Shown here: positions 37,296 through 46,140 of the stretch, one piece after another
Position numbering within the stretch: the stretch's first letter is position 1
Layout of the letters: every line of letters starts with the position of its first letter
Origin: Idiomarina abyssalis
GTDB lineage: Bacteria; Pseudomonadota; Gammaproteobacteria; Enterobacterales; Alteromonadaceae
Assembly: GCF_900116625.1 (NCBI RefSeq)
Contig: NZ_FPBE01000002.1
Location: 124,001-188,000, forward strand
Length of the DNA: 64,000 bases
Direction of reading: 5' to 3'
Notes under the pieces: model-generated
Told to the model about the DNA's origin: nothing
The model's input: the letters and a program-made list of their open reading frames with translations, nothing else
The model's database searches: none
Made by a program: the position numbers and the translations under genes

Positions 37296-38552
37296 TTATT
37301 TCAGTTTTGCTAATTGCTGCTGTTGCTTAAGCTGACTTTTGGCGTATTTGAGCCACTGCTGTGCCGACTGTTCAGTTGTCTGATAACCTAAAGCCTGTTC
37401 AAAATGCGACGTTGCCTGTTCGTAGCGCTTTAAATTCAGAGACGCCATACCTTTTATCAAGTAAAGGTTGCCTTCGTTGTCCAGGTTCCCTTTACTGAGA
37501 GCGCTTTCCGCACTTTCCAGAGCTTTCTCGTTATTGTTCAGAGTTAAGTGTAACTGGGCAACCTGCAGCGCAAAGTTCCCGTGCTCAACCTTACCGGAAA
37601 GCTCGTTGTAGGCTTCAATTGCGAGTTCATATTCTTTCGCCTGAGTATAAGCCTGAGCCATAAATTTCAGGTTATCTACTGACTTTTCGACCTGACCGTC
37701 AGACATTGCCTGGTGGATAGTTTCAGCGGCTTTATACGGCAACTCGTTAAAATAGTAAGCCTGCGCCAGTTGCTTCCACTCACTGCCTTTTTCAATAAAG
37801 CCTTGCTGCCGCGCTGCTTCTAAAACGGCTAACTGCTTGTCATCCTGCTCTAACTGAGCATAAACACCGGCAAGCTGTAACCAATATTCCGGCTTGCTGT
37901 AGTCCGCAACCAAACGCTCCATCACTTTAGCAACCTGTTTGGGCTGTTCTAGTTCGTAATGCAGCGCACGCTTTAAAATCAGCCAGTTCTCATCGGGTGT
38001 TTTATTTTTCGAGTCTGCGGCGGCTATGGCTTTATCAATGAGTGGCAAGGCTTCCTGATGTTTATCGGCCTGGTAATAGGCTTGCGCTTTTAACACCCAG
38101 GCTTTACTCATCTCGTTCTCTTTCGCTAAACCTTCCCACTGCCCCAAAAAGCCAATTGCGCGTTGGAACTGACCGTCACTTAAAGCCAACTGAGCCAGGC
38201 TGTAGAGTGTGCTTTTCTGCAAAGAATCGGGAATAGGCGTCTCATTCACTACCTTTTCAAAGTGGTTAATGGCTTGTTTGGTATTGCCCTGCTCGTAATA
38301 CATGAAGCCATAAAAGTTCCACATCATGGCGCGCTCATAGCTGTTCATGCTGTCCGCTTTTTCCGCTACCTCGCCCAGTATTGATAGCCCCTGCTCCAGG
38401 TTACCATTGTCCGCCTGCTCCTGAGCCCGGGCTAGCTGTCCGTAAACTTTTTCGCGCAACGCCGGAACACGCTCTGTCTGTTGAGCCTGAGCCGGATGCA
38501 CAAATAACAACCAAACACTGCAAACCGCTAACGCCAGAAATTGTAATTTCAT
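37296..38552 (-). CDS. Periplasmic TPR-repeat protein of the TonB2 operon
   Basis: The 418-residue protein has a signal peptide (about 1-23, ending PAQA) and many tetratricopeptide repeats (for example WNFYGFMYYEQGNTKQAINH and NLYLIKGMASLNLKRYEQAT). Such repeats mediate protein contacts, here presumably in the periplasm with the TonB complex. The same kind of gene ends the Vibrio TonB2 cluster. It lies 11 bases after tonB. Confidence 0.85.
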   Translation of the reverse strand: MKLQFLALAVCSVWLLFVHPAQAQQTERVPALREKVYGQLARAQEQADNGNLEQGLSILGEVAEKADSMNSYERAMMWNFYGFMYYEQGNTKQAINHFEKVVNETPIPDSLQKSTLYSLAQLALSDGQFQRAIGFLGQWEGLAKENEMSKAWVLKAQAYYQADKHQEALPLIDKAIAAADSKNKTPDENWLILKRALHYELEQPKQVAKVMERLVADYSKPEYWLQLAGVYAQLEQDDKQLAVLEAARQQGFIEKGSEWKQLAQAYYFNELPYKAAETIHQAMSDGQVEKSVDNLKFMAQAYTQAKEYELAIEAYNELSGKVEHGNFALQVAQLHLTLNNNEKALESAESALSKGNLDNEGNLYLIKGMASLNLKRYEQATSHFEQALGYQTTEQSAQQWLKYAKSQLKQQQQLAKLK

Positions 38553-38563
38553 AAGTCACCCAT

Positions 38564-39172
38564 TCAGTTCATTTCAAAGGTCATGCGGTTACGAACGCCG
38601 GCCACTTCAACGGCTTCACCGTCAATAACCCGGGGTTTGTATTTGAACTTCAGCACAGCATCCATGGCAGCCTGATCAAAAATACCTTCCGGTTCCGCTT
38701 CTACAACAACCGGGTCTCGTACTGATCCCTGCTTTGTCACTGTAAACTCAACCACCACATAGCCCTCGATACCACGTTGCAAGGCTCTGCGAGGATAAGC
38801 GGCCTGTACCTTCACGATAGGTAAATACTCACCGTCACTTGCCTGCAGTGACATACCATTTCCAATATCTCCGCCAGCATCCATGTTGGCAGAAAAGTCA
38901 TAGCCAGAACCGCTGTCAGAATCGGCAATGTCGTTATCCATTTGTGGCTGCGGTAAGTCTTCAGGCGGCTGTTCAGGCTCTGGAGGACGCTCGGGCTTGC
39001 GCTCTTTTTCCTGCACCTCTTCAGGTTCCGGCGTACGCACAAAGTCCAGTACGCTGCCGCGCGGAGGCTCGCTCATGGCACCTTCACCACCACTGATTAA
39101 CGATTGCATCAGGTAGAACAAGCCTATGGTGACAAATGCCGCAACCAATAGTGCTGCCAGGAATCTCATCAT
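38564..39172 (-). CDS. tonB2: TonB-family energy transducer (TonB2 type)
   Basis: This short TonB has 202 residues: an N-terminal membrane anchor (3-25), a Pro/Glu/Lys-rich periplasmic linker (about 47-76), and a C-terminal TonB domain (AYPRRALQRGIEGYVVVEFT, DAVLKFKYKP) that contacts outer-membrane receptors. The short linker is characteristic of TonB2 proteins. It directly follows exbD. Confidence 0.92.
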   Translation of the reverse strand: MMRFLAALLVAAFVTIGLFYLMQSLISGGEGAMSEPPRGSVLDFVRTPEPEEVQEKERKPERPPEPEQPPEDLPQPQMDNDIADSDSGSGYDFSANMDAGGDIGNGMSLQASDGEYLPIVKVQAAYPRRALQRGIEGYVVVEFTVTKQGSVRDPVVVEAEPEGIFDQAAMDAVLKFKYKPRVIDGEAVEVAGVRNRMTFEMN

Positions 39173-39580
39173 TTAGTCTTCATCCGTTGCTACAGAAACA
39201 TCGTAAACACCTGCTGCTCGGGCCGCGTCCATCACCTTAATCAGCACTCGGGTGTTTGACTCTTCATCGGCCTGGATAACAACAGAACCTTGAGGGTTTT
39301 CCGCATACAAACGTTCAATGTTGGCTTGTACCGCTCTTACGTCCACCTGTCGTTTGTCTATCCAAATTTCATTGTTTTCACTTATTGCAATGAGAATGTT
39401 GGCGCGATCTTTCTGTACCGCAGTCGCGGTATCCGGACGGTTAACATCAATTCCGGCTTCCTTCACAAAAGACGCGGTGACAATGAAGAAAATCAACATA
39501 ATGAACACCACGTCGAGCATCGGCGTCATATCAATAGCGCTTTCTTCTTCTTCAATTAAATTGGCAAAATGCTGCTTCAT
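39173..39580 (-). CDS. exbD2: ExbD-family proton channel subunit
   Basis: The 135-residue protein has one membrane segment with the proton-carrying Asp (D23) in MTPMLDVVFIMLIFFIVTAS, then a periplasmic domain. It works with ExbB and TtpC to energise TonB. It lies 21 bases after exbB, and its stop abuts the tonB start. Confidence 0.94.
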   Translation of the reverse strand: MKQHFANLIEEEESAIDMTPMLDVVFIMLIFFIVTASFVKEAGIDVNRPDTATAVQKDRANILIAISENNEIWIDKRQVDVRAVQANIERLYAENPQGSVVIQADEESNTRVLIKVMDAARAAGVYDVSVATDED

Positions 39581-39601
39581 AATCTTGTCCTCAACGTCAC
39601 C

Positions 39602-40132
39602 TTAGTGACGCTCCAATAAAATTTTATCTTCCAGCTTCATGCGCTCGCGACGTGTGGTTCTTTGCAACCAGGTTGCTGCGAACACGCCAGATAAAGCCCC
39701 CACCATGCCAGCCATGGTCGGAATCGTGGCCTTAGAAACACCTGATGCCATTGAACGTGCGCTACCGGTTCCGGTGACAGCCATAACATCGAACACTTCT
39801 ATCATGCCGGTTACCGTTCCCATCAGACCCAGTAAGGGGCAAAGAGCAACCAGCGCTTTAATAACCGGTAAGTTGCCGCCAAGCGCTAAACTGGCTCGCG
39901 AGATCATTGCCTGGCGAATTTGTTCGGCATTCCAGGACGACTTGTCTTCACGCTGCTGCCAGCGTTTTAGCGTGTCTTTAACGCGGGCACGGTGTCCTTT
40001 CAGATAGTAAAAAATGCGTTCAAGAATCATCAGCCACATGGTGAAGATGAGAATACCGATGACCAGCAGCACTTGTCCGCCGGCCTCGATGAAGTCTCTA
40101 ATCGCATTACTGAATTCAATGAGGAATAACAC
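39602..40132 (-). CDS. exbB2: ExbB/TolQ-family proton channel subunit
   Basis: This 176-residue protein has three membrane segments. The MotA/TolQ/ExbB signature is in PVIKALVALCPLLGLMGTVT and GVSKATIPTMAGMVGALSG. It forms the channel around ExbD. Only two bases separate it from the preceding TtpC-like gene. Confidence 0.94.
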   Translation of the reverse strand: MLFLIEFSNAIRDFIEAGGQVLLVIGILIFTMWLMILERIFYYLKGHRARVKDTLKRWQQREDKSSWNAEQIRQAMISRASLALGGNLPVIKALVALCPLLGLMGTVTGMIEVFDVMAVTGTGSARSMASGVSKATIPTMAGMVGALSGVFAATWLQRTTRRERMKLEDKILLERH

Positions 40133-40134
40133 GG

Positions 40135-41514
40135 TTACTCTCCTCGCTCAGACCGCTCCGCAATAATGCCGGATGCTTGTTCCTGCAATATATGAATCAG
40201 GTTCTTACTACGGGTATGTAAGGTGGCGAACAATAAGGTCATAGGAATCGCAACCACCAGGCCCAGCACCGTTGTTACCAGGGCCTGCGATATACCGCCT
40301 GCCATCAGTTTCGGGTCACCAGTGCCAAACAGTGTTATCGCCTGGAAGGTGTTGATCATGCCGGTTACCGTTCCTAACAGACCCATCAGCGGTGCAACCA
40401 CAGAGATGATCTTTATAAACGTCAGGTTACGAGTGATTTTCGGCACTTCCCGCAAAATGCCTTCACTGAGCTTCAGTTCAAGCGTTTCTGTATCCGCCTG
40501 TGGGTACTTGTCTTTAATCAGCATGACGCGACCGAGCGGGTTATCATTGCTTGGCTTGTCTTTCTTAAGCTGACGTTTAACTTTGTTACCCAGCAGCATC
40601 AGTGATACAAAGCGTTCTAAGGCAAACAGCAGACCAATAGCGCCCAAAGCCAGAATGATGTAACCAACCGTACCGCCCTGGTCGATGCGCTCACCTAAAC
40701 TCGGTGCCTGAACCAGTAAACCAAGAATAGAGCCGCCTGTAGGGTCCAGACCAAAGGTTACAATGCCACTGTCGGTTTGCTGAATGTCTTCGGCAGTGTT
40801 CAGATAACGACCCGAAGGTTGACGCACCAGCTCAGCAACCGAGCCCGTTGAGCTCATGCGCTCCAGATACTTACCGTTTGAAACCAGGTTAAAAGCGCCA
40901 ACACGAACCACGTCCTGCTCGGCTTTGTCACCATTAGCAGCCGTTACTTCGGTGGTGAATTCTGCCACTTTGCCCGACTCTGTCATTTCCTGTTGCAGAG
41001 CAAACCAGACACTCTCAATGTCCTCAATTGACGCCAGTTTAGAAGACGATCCCATACGTTCAGCAAGCTCGTCTAACTGTTCTGCCCGGCCCGGATACTG
41101 CGCCGAAATAACCGAATTATTAAAGTTACTGGATGCGTCATTAGCGACCTGCTGCAGCACACCAAACAGCTCCTTTAATGAGCCCATGCGCTGCGTTAAG
41201 GTGTCGCTCAAGTTACCCAAGTCGACTTCATTCTGCTCGAACTGAGTTTCCAGATTTTCAGCTCGCTGCTCTAAACGGTTACGCTCAGCAATAGCGTCAG
41301 CCAGCATGGCTTTTTGCTCTTGCTCTTTTTCACGGAAACGCTGTTCGCGCTCTTTATTACTTTCCGACTGAGAAAACTTACCCTGCTGTAACTGCTGTAA
41401 CAGTTCATCTAAGTTAATCGGGTCCTGAGGGACAGGAGCTGCCAACGCCGTAACAGAAGCACAGGCCAATACCGTTACTGAAAACCATTTTGCGATACGC
41501 TGTATTAAATTCAT
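40135..41514 (-). CDS. ttpC: TtpC-like MotA/TolQ/ExbB protein with long periplasmic N-terminus
   Basis: The product has 459 residues. A signal peptide (about 1-25) is followed by a long coiled-coil segment (about 50-110, Gln/Glu-rich) and a periplasmic domain, then an ExbB-like three-helix channel domain (about 275-450, SVVAPLMGLLGTVTGMINTF). This fits TtpC, the extra subunit of Vibrio TonB2 systems, from family knowledge. It precedes exbB, exbD and tonB as in Vibrio. Confidence 0.88.
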   Translation of the reverse strand: MNLIQRIAKWFSVTVLACASVTALAAPVPQDPINLDELLQQLQQGKFSQSESNKEREQRFREKEQEQKAMLADAIAERNRLEQRAENLETQFEQNEVDLGNLSDTLTQRMGSLKELFGVLQQVANDASSNFNNSVISAQYPGRAEQLDELAERMGSSSKLASIEDIESVWFALQQEMTESGKVAEFTTEVTAANGDKAEQDVVRVGAFNLVSNGKYLERMSSTGSVAELVRQPSGRYLNTAEDIQQTDSGIVTFGLDPTGGSILGLLVQAPSLGERIDQGGTVGYIILALGAIGLLFALERFVSLMLLGNKVKRQLKKDKPSNDNPLGRVMLIKDKYPQADTETLELKLSEGILREVPKITRNLTFIKIISVVAPLMGLLGTVTGMINTFQAITLFGTGDPKLMAGGISQALVTTVLGLVVAIPMTLLFATLHTRSKNLIHILQEQASGIIAERSERGE

Positions 41515-41526
41515 GGTTATTACTCC

Positions 41527-42321
41527 TTATTGACCGGCGCTGTTTTGGGTAGAACTGTTTGATTTATTCGCAAACAGCGGCATCATCAGTAAGTCAGGCG
41601 CTAACTGTTTTCTGGCTATGCGAATCGCTTCGTCTACGGCAGGTAGGTGTTTACTGTCCAGCTCTTGCCAGCTGCGCTGCTCCTGGTTCCAAATACCCAG
41701 GTGCTGACCGTCACGCGTTTTATAAATTAATGCCACGCGACCAATTCGGAGGTAGGTAACGTCTTGCTGTTGACCATTAATTTCATGTTCTGCGGTATAG
41801 GCTTCAATATTGCGGCCATAATCGGCTTCTATCTGATAAGCCTCCATGACCCGGCGGAACTTCTCCGAAACATCGACATTCGCGCGTTCCATAAGGTCAT
41901 TCAATTGCTGTAACCGCTCACTGCGCTCGGTTTGCAAAAATGGCACATCTAATTCAACAAAAGACTCAAGGGAGTCAATCATTCGCAACATCAGAGGAGT
42001 AATTTGACGCTCGACATAGCTGACCTGATCAATAGAATTATTGATGTCCTGCTTTTCACTTTCCTGGCTGCTGATTTGCTGCTCAACTTGGGTGGTATAA
42101 ACTTTTAAGCCATCAATTTCTTTCATGATGCGTTTATACTGTTGCAGCCGCTCCTGCATATCATCCGAGATTTGATCGATGGTAAGCTGCGACTTACGGG
42201 CTGACTCGTTGATGGATGAGGCTCCGTCAACCACAGGCTCGAGTTTATCTTCCTGCGAGTAAGCTGGTGCAACGTTTAAGGCAACCGCAACTAAAACGCC
42301 AGCAGAAGTAATTAACTTCAT
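41527..42321 (-). CDS. DUF3450 periplasmic protein of the TonB2 operon
   Basis: The 264-residue protein has a signal peptide (about 1-22) and a long coiled coil (about 45-110, MQERLQQYKRIMKEIDGLKV), then YIRLGRVALIYKTRDGQHLG-type beta sequence typical of DUF3450. It is the first gene of the six-gene TonB2 operon, directly behind a Pho box. Its exact function is unknown, though it accompanies TtpC in many marine bacteria. Confidence 0.88.
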   Translation of the reverse strand: MKLITSAGVLVAVALNVAPAYSQEDKLEPVVDGASSINESARKSQLTIDQISDDMQERLQQYKRIMKEIDGLKVYTTQVEQQISSQESEKQDINNSIDQVSYVERQITPLMLRMIDSLESFVELDVPFLQTERSERLQQLNDLMERANVDVSEKFRRVMEAYQIEADYGRNIEAYTAEHEINGQQQDVTYLRIGRVALIYKTRDGQHLGIWNQEQRSWQELDSKHLPAVDEAIRIARKQLAPDLLMMPLFANKSNSSTQNSAGQ

Positions 42322-42368
42322 AAATTATGACCTTTGTGAATTAATTTGTGGCGACTTTAGTGACTTTT

Positions 42369-42387
42369 CGTGACAGCTTAATGACCG
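42369..42387 (-). promoter_or_regulatory. Pho box of the TonB2 operon
   Basis: On the minus strand this is CGGTCATTAAGCTGTCACG, with TAAAGT as a -10 candidate about 11 bases on. It lies 48 bases before the DUF3450 ATG, the same spacing as phoB. Confidence 0.7.
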
Positions 42388-42390
42388 AAA

Positions 42391-42409
42391 AATGTCATTT
42401 TTATGTCAG
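42391..42409 (+). promoter_or_regulatory. Second Pho-box-like site, toward the histidine kinase
   Basis: The plus strand reads AATGTCATTTTTATGTCAG, a looser Pho-box match oriented toward the divergent kinase gene. It may instead be an upstream unit for the TonB2 operon. Confidence 0.4.
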
Positions 42410-42502
42410 TGGCTTTATTTAGGATGAGCGGATTGCTTTATTGCGTTATTCTGGCCAATGAATTAGTTTATCCCTATCTGTTCAATTCGTTGACATCTGT
42501 CT

Positions 42503-44236
42503 ATGGCAATCAAAAGCATTTCTTCCTCGCTGCTTACCCGGGTATTATCCGTTTACTTCGTGCTGACACTGATAGTAACTGCGGTGCAGATAGGGGCGGA
42601 GTATTTTGATACCAAGCGTGTATTGATTGCTGAACTTCAGAACCAACAAAGTACTTTCAATGGCTCACTTACGCGCTCGTTGTGGGAGTTCAATAGCAAC
42701 CAAATTGATACCATTGCCGACGGCCTTATCAGCATTCCCGCCATAGCCGGTGTACTTATCCGCGACGACGCCGGAAATATCCTGGTACAGCTGGGTGAAA
42801 CCACAGAAATGAGTGATTTACCGGACGATAATAGCGAAGGTATGTTACTTCCGGAGCGCGAAGGCATTTTCGGTTACTACGATTCATTAATCTTCGAGTT
42901 TTCCGGTCACTCCACCAAAGTCGGCGACGTCAGTCTGTTCTCGACGCGCGATATTGCGATTGACCGCATAAAAGTCAGCCTTGGCTTTATTATCGGTAAT
43001 GCCATTATTAAAAGTACCTTCCTTATTGTGCTTTTTACCATTGCCTTTAACCGTATGTTAAGCCGCCCGTTAAGTGATTTAACTCAGCAAATTAAAGGGT
43101 TCCGGCTGGATAACCTGGAGCGTTCAAGAATTCGCCTGAACGACCAGCACAACAATGAGCTGGTATTAGTTGAACAGGCCTACAACCAGTTACTCGACAA
43201 TATCGAAGAGTATCAGGCAGACCTGGACCGGACCCAAAAGAAACTCAAAGCTGCTAACCGCCAACTGGATGAACAAAACGCCATACTAGAGCAGGAAGTG
43301 GCACGCAAAACGTCGCGTTTAAGTCAGGTTATGCTGGACCTGGAGCAACGGAAAAACGAACTGGAAATGCGCCAGGAGAAACTGGAGCGCGAAGTCGGTC
43401 AACGCCGTGCCATTGAAAATACCTTACGTCAGTCGAACCAACGCTTAGAGTCTTCACTGAACCATTTACGGGAAACACAGCAGCAATTAATTGAATCAGA
43501 AAAAATGGCTTCATTGGGCGGTCTGGTGGCCGGTATTACTCACGACGTAAACACGCCCATTGGCATTAGTGTCACGGCCTCATCTTACTTACGGGAAAAG
43601 CTCGACACACTGGACCAGTCACTGCTTAATAAAGAGCTGACTCAGGCACAATTGAAGAAGTTTATTGAAGAAGGCCGTGAAAGCCTTAACTTACTGGACA
43701 ATAACCTGCACCGCGCATCTGATCTTATCAGCAGCTTTAAGCAGGTGGCCGTCGATCAGGCATCTGACGCCATCCGCGATATTAACCTGAAAAGTTATAT
43801 CGAAGATCTGGTCCAGTCATTACAGCCTCATTTGAAGAAAACCAACCATCAGGTGCAACTTGAATGCGCCGATGACATTTTTATACGTTGCCCAGCAGGG
43901 GCTTTATCACAGATATTCACTAACTTGATTCTTAACTCATTACGCCATGCTTTCGACGGCATCGATAACGGCGTTATGACCATTTCTATTAATCTCGATG
44001 GTGAAACACTTCAAGTGCGCTACTCAGATACCGGCAACGGCTTATCTCAGGACCAGCTCAGTCGTCTGTTTGACCCCTTCTTTACCACCAAACGGGACCA
44101 GGGTGGCAGCGGACTGGGTACGCATATTGTCAGAAACCTGGTAACCCAGACTCTGTCCGGCGAAATTAGAGCCGAGAGCGAACCCGGTGACGGTTTAAGC
44201 TATTTCTTTTCGTTTCCTGTACAGGTTTTAAACTGA
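42503..44236 (+). CDS. Membrane sensor histidine kinase, orphan
   Basis: This 577-residue protein has membrane segments near 10-30 and 165-185 flanking a periplasmic sensor of about 130 residues. A HAMP-like region follows, then a long coiled coil (about 235-330). The phosphoacceptor motif is VAGITHDVNTPIGISVTASS, a variant H-box of the HDxNTPxG kind, and the ATPase domain ends GGSGLGTHIVRNLVTQTLSG. No response regulator is adjacent, so its partner is unknown. It diverges from the TonB2 operon. The ribosome binding site before the ATG is weak. Confidence 0.88.
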   Translation: MAIKSISSSLLTRVLSVYFVLTLIVTAVQIGAEYFDTKRVLIAELQNQQSTFNGSLTRSLWEFNSNQIDTIADGLISIPAIAGVLIRDDAGNILVQLGETTEMSDLPDDNSEGMLLPEREGIFGYYDSLIFEFSGHSTKVGDVSLFSTRDIAIDRIKVSLGFIIGNAIIKSTFLIVLFTIAFNRMLSRPLSDLTQQIKGFRLDNLERSRIRLNDQHNNELVLVEQAYNQLLDNIEEYQADLDRTQKKLKAANRQLDEQNAILEQEVARKTSRLSQVMLDLEQRKNELEMRQEKLEREVGQRRAIENTLRQSNQRLESSLNHLRETQQQLIESEKMASLGGLVAGITHDVNTPIGISVTASSYLREKLDTLDQSLLNKELTQAQLKKFIEEGRESLNLLDNNLHRASDLISSFKQVAVDQASDAIRDINLKSYIEDLVQSLQPHLKKTNHQVQLECADDIFIRCPAGALSQIFTNLILNSLRHAFDGIDNGVMTISINLDGETLQVRYSDTGNGLSQDQLSRLFDPFFTTKRDQGGSGLGTHIVRNLVTQTLSGEIRAESEPGDGLSYFFSFPVQVLN

Positions 44237-44307
44237 CAGACCTCCCTTAACGGGATACAATCCGCTGTTATCTTTCTTTACTATGTTGCGACAGGAACAG
44301 CTTATCT

Positions 44308-45198
44308 ATGTGGTTTAAAAATCTTCGGTTTTACCAATTCAGCGAAACCTTTTCATTACCCGATGACTTCTCTGAACAGCTAGCGGAACACAGCTTTCAC
44401 CCCTGTTCGCGCTCCGATCAGAGCTCATTCGGCTGGACTTCCCCTTTTGGTGCGGATAACGAAGTATTGACCCACAGCCTGGGTAACTGCTGGCTGCTTT
44501 GTGCAAAACGTGAAGAAAAAGTGCTGCCAAGCACAGTAGTCAACGCACAGCTGGATGAAAAAGTTCGCCAGATTAGTGAAGTGGAAGGCCGTTCGGTACC
44601 ACGTAAAGAAAAACAGAATTTAAAAGAAGATTTAATTCACCAGCTTCTACCACAGGCGTTTAGCCGTTTTCGTCAAAGCTGGGGTTATATTGACCTCGAC
44701 CGTCAAATTATTGCGATTGATGAATCTGCAGCCAACAAAGCCGAGGACTTTTTAGGGTTACTGCGCTCTTCTGTAGGCTCTTTACCTGTGCGTCCCGTAA
44801 GCCCCGGCGAAGCTGTTGAAACTTACCTGACTCACTGGCTGCAAAGCACAGACTTACCAAACCCTTTTGAGTTTGGTGACGAGGCCGAGCTGCGTTCACC
44901 TCAGGCCGATGGCGGCATCATTCGTTGTAAACAGGAAGACTTAACCCGCGAAGACATTCAGGCGCATTTAGCCGGCGGTAAGCAGGTGACTCGCTTAGGT
45001 TTGGTTTGGCAGGAAAACTTAGAGTTTATTATCGAGTCAGACATGGCTCTTAAACGAGTTAAGCCCACTGACCGTCTGCTTGACGCTAAAGATGATTTAG
45101 TGGACCCAAGCCCGGAAGAGAAAATTGATGCCGACTTTGCCTTAGTAAGCGCAGAAGCCGGACTTCTATTTGATGATTTAAAACGAGCCTTTGGTTAA
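44308..45198 (+). CDS. rdgC: Recombination-associated protein RdgC
   Basis: The 296-residue length is typical. The start MWFKNLRFYQFSETFSLP and internal EVEGRSVPRKEKQNLKEDLI, AFSRFRQSWGYIDLDRQIIA match RdgC, a ring-forming DNA-binding protein that limits RecA activity and is associated with the nucleoid. It is a single gene, convergent with the HDOD protein with a 4-base overlap. Confidence 0.94.
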   Translation: MWFKNLRFYQFSETFSLPDDFSEQLAEHSFHPCSRSDQSSFGWTSPFGADNEVLTHSLGNCWLLCAKREEKVLPSTVVNAQLDEKVRQISEVEGRSVPRKEKQNLKEDLIHQLLPQAFSRFRQSWGYIDLDRQIIAIDESAANKAEDFLGLLRSSVGSLPVRPVSPGEAVETYLTHWLQSTDLPNPFEFGDEAELRSPQADGGIIRCKQEDLTREDIQAHLAGGKQVTRLGLVWQENLEFIIESDMALKRVKPTDRLLDAKDDLVDPSPEEKIDADFALVSAEAGLLFDDLKRAFG

Positions 45199-46043
45199 GA
45201 CAGTAGCTCCAGCATTTGGCGGTAGGATTCCTGAACCGATTCCTGCTGCCAAAAATCATCCGTTTTAATAACCCCTCGCATTTGATACTCAACAACGGTC
45301 ACACTGTTTTTATTGGGTTTGCCATTACCGGTCAATAAGCTCGCTAAATGGACAATATCGCAGTAGTTCACCGTTATCGCATCGTCTAATTCCATCCGGC
45401 CTTTGTAAAAATGCAACGGCACCTGCACCAAGTTGGGCGTGAACTGCCAATAACGCAGAATATTACTGCCTAATGCAGAACTGAATTGAGTAATACATTC
45501 GTTAATAAACGACGGATTCGCGAAACTGTCTTCAAACTCGTTGGCCATACGCAAAATTGGGGCAACACCAATGCGTGAAATCATACCGGCTAACAAAGAC
45601 ACATCCTGATGTAACCGATGACCGATTCCCCGCCGTTGAAGATCCTGAGTAATAACGACCGAGGCCGCAGCAATCTCGCGACTTTCGTTAATAAACTGCT
45701 CAGAAAACATTTTTACGATGTCATTATCGGGTTTGAATACCTGTTCCATCGCCATTGCCAGTGCCAGAGTACGAATACGCCGCATGCCGATACGGGTCAA
45801 CGCCTGCATCAAACTCTCAGCCTTATTTCTTCCGCCCAGATAAGCACTGTTTGCCAAACGAATCAGGCGGGCACTCAATACGGTATCTTGCTGGATAATA
45901 TGACTAAGATCGTGCAGGTTACAATCTGGGTCCATGGTTGCGTTACGCACTTGCTCTGCTGTTTCAGGTAAGCCCGGAAGCTTGAGCTCATCGCGCTTAA
46001 GTCGCTCGTCAATTAGCAGATATAACGCATTTTGCGATGACAT
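45195..46043 (-). CDS. HDOD-domain protein
   Basis: The 282-residue protein is one HDOD domain (LKLPGLPETAEQVRNATMDP, DTVLSARLIRLANSAYLGG, ALTRIGMRRIRTLALAMAM). HDOD domains resemble HD phosphohydrolases but lack the metal residues, and they act in signalling or stress regulation. There is no attached EAL or GGDEF domain. It is convergent with rdgC and divergent from the peptidase gene. Confidence 0.88.
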   Translation of the reverse strand: MSSQNALYLLIDERLKRDELKLPGLPETAEQVRNATMDPDCNLHDLSHIIQQDTVLSARLIRLANSAYLGGRNKAESLMQALTRIGMRRIRTLALAMAMEQVFKPDNDIVKMFSEQFINESREIAAASVVITQDLQRRGIGHRLHQDVSLLAGMISRIGVAPILRMANEFEDSFANPSFINECITQFSSALGSNILRYWQFTPNLVQVPLHFYKGRMELDDAITVNYCDIVHLASLLTGNGKPNKNSVTVVEYQMRGVIKTDDFWQQESVQESYRQMLELLS

Positions 46044-46140
46044 TTTAAGTCCTTATTATTATGGTTTTCTTGCTTCTCAAAAAGCTTGGAAGTAGATTAA
46101 CAGAACTTGCCAACAACACAATTTATACAAAAGTCATATT

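Noticed and set aside
42403..42609. Short plus-strand ORF before the sensor kinase
   Set aside because: It overlaps the kinase start in another frame and begins inside the Pho-box region without a ribosome binding site.
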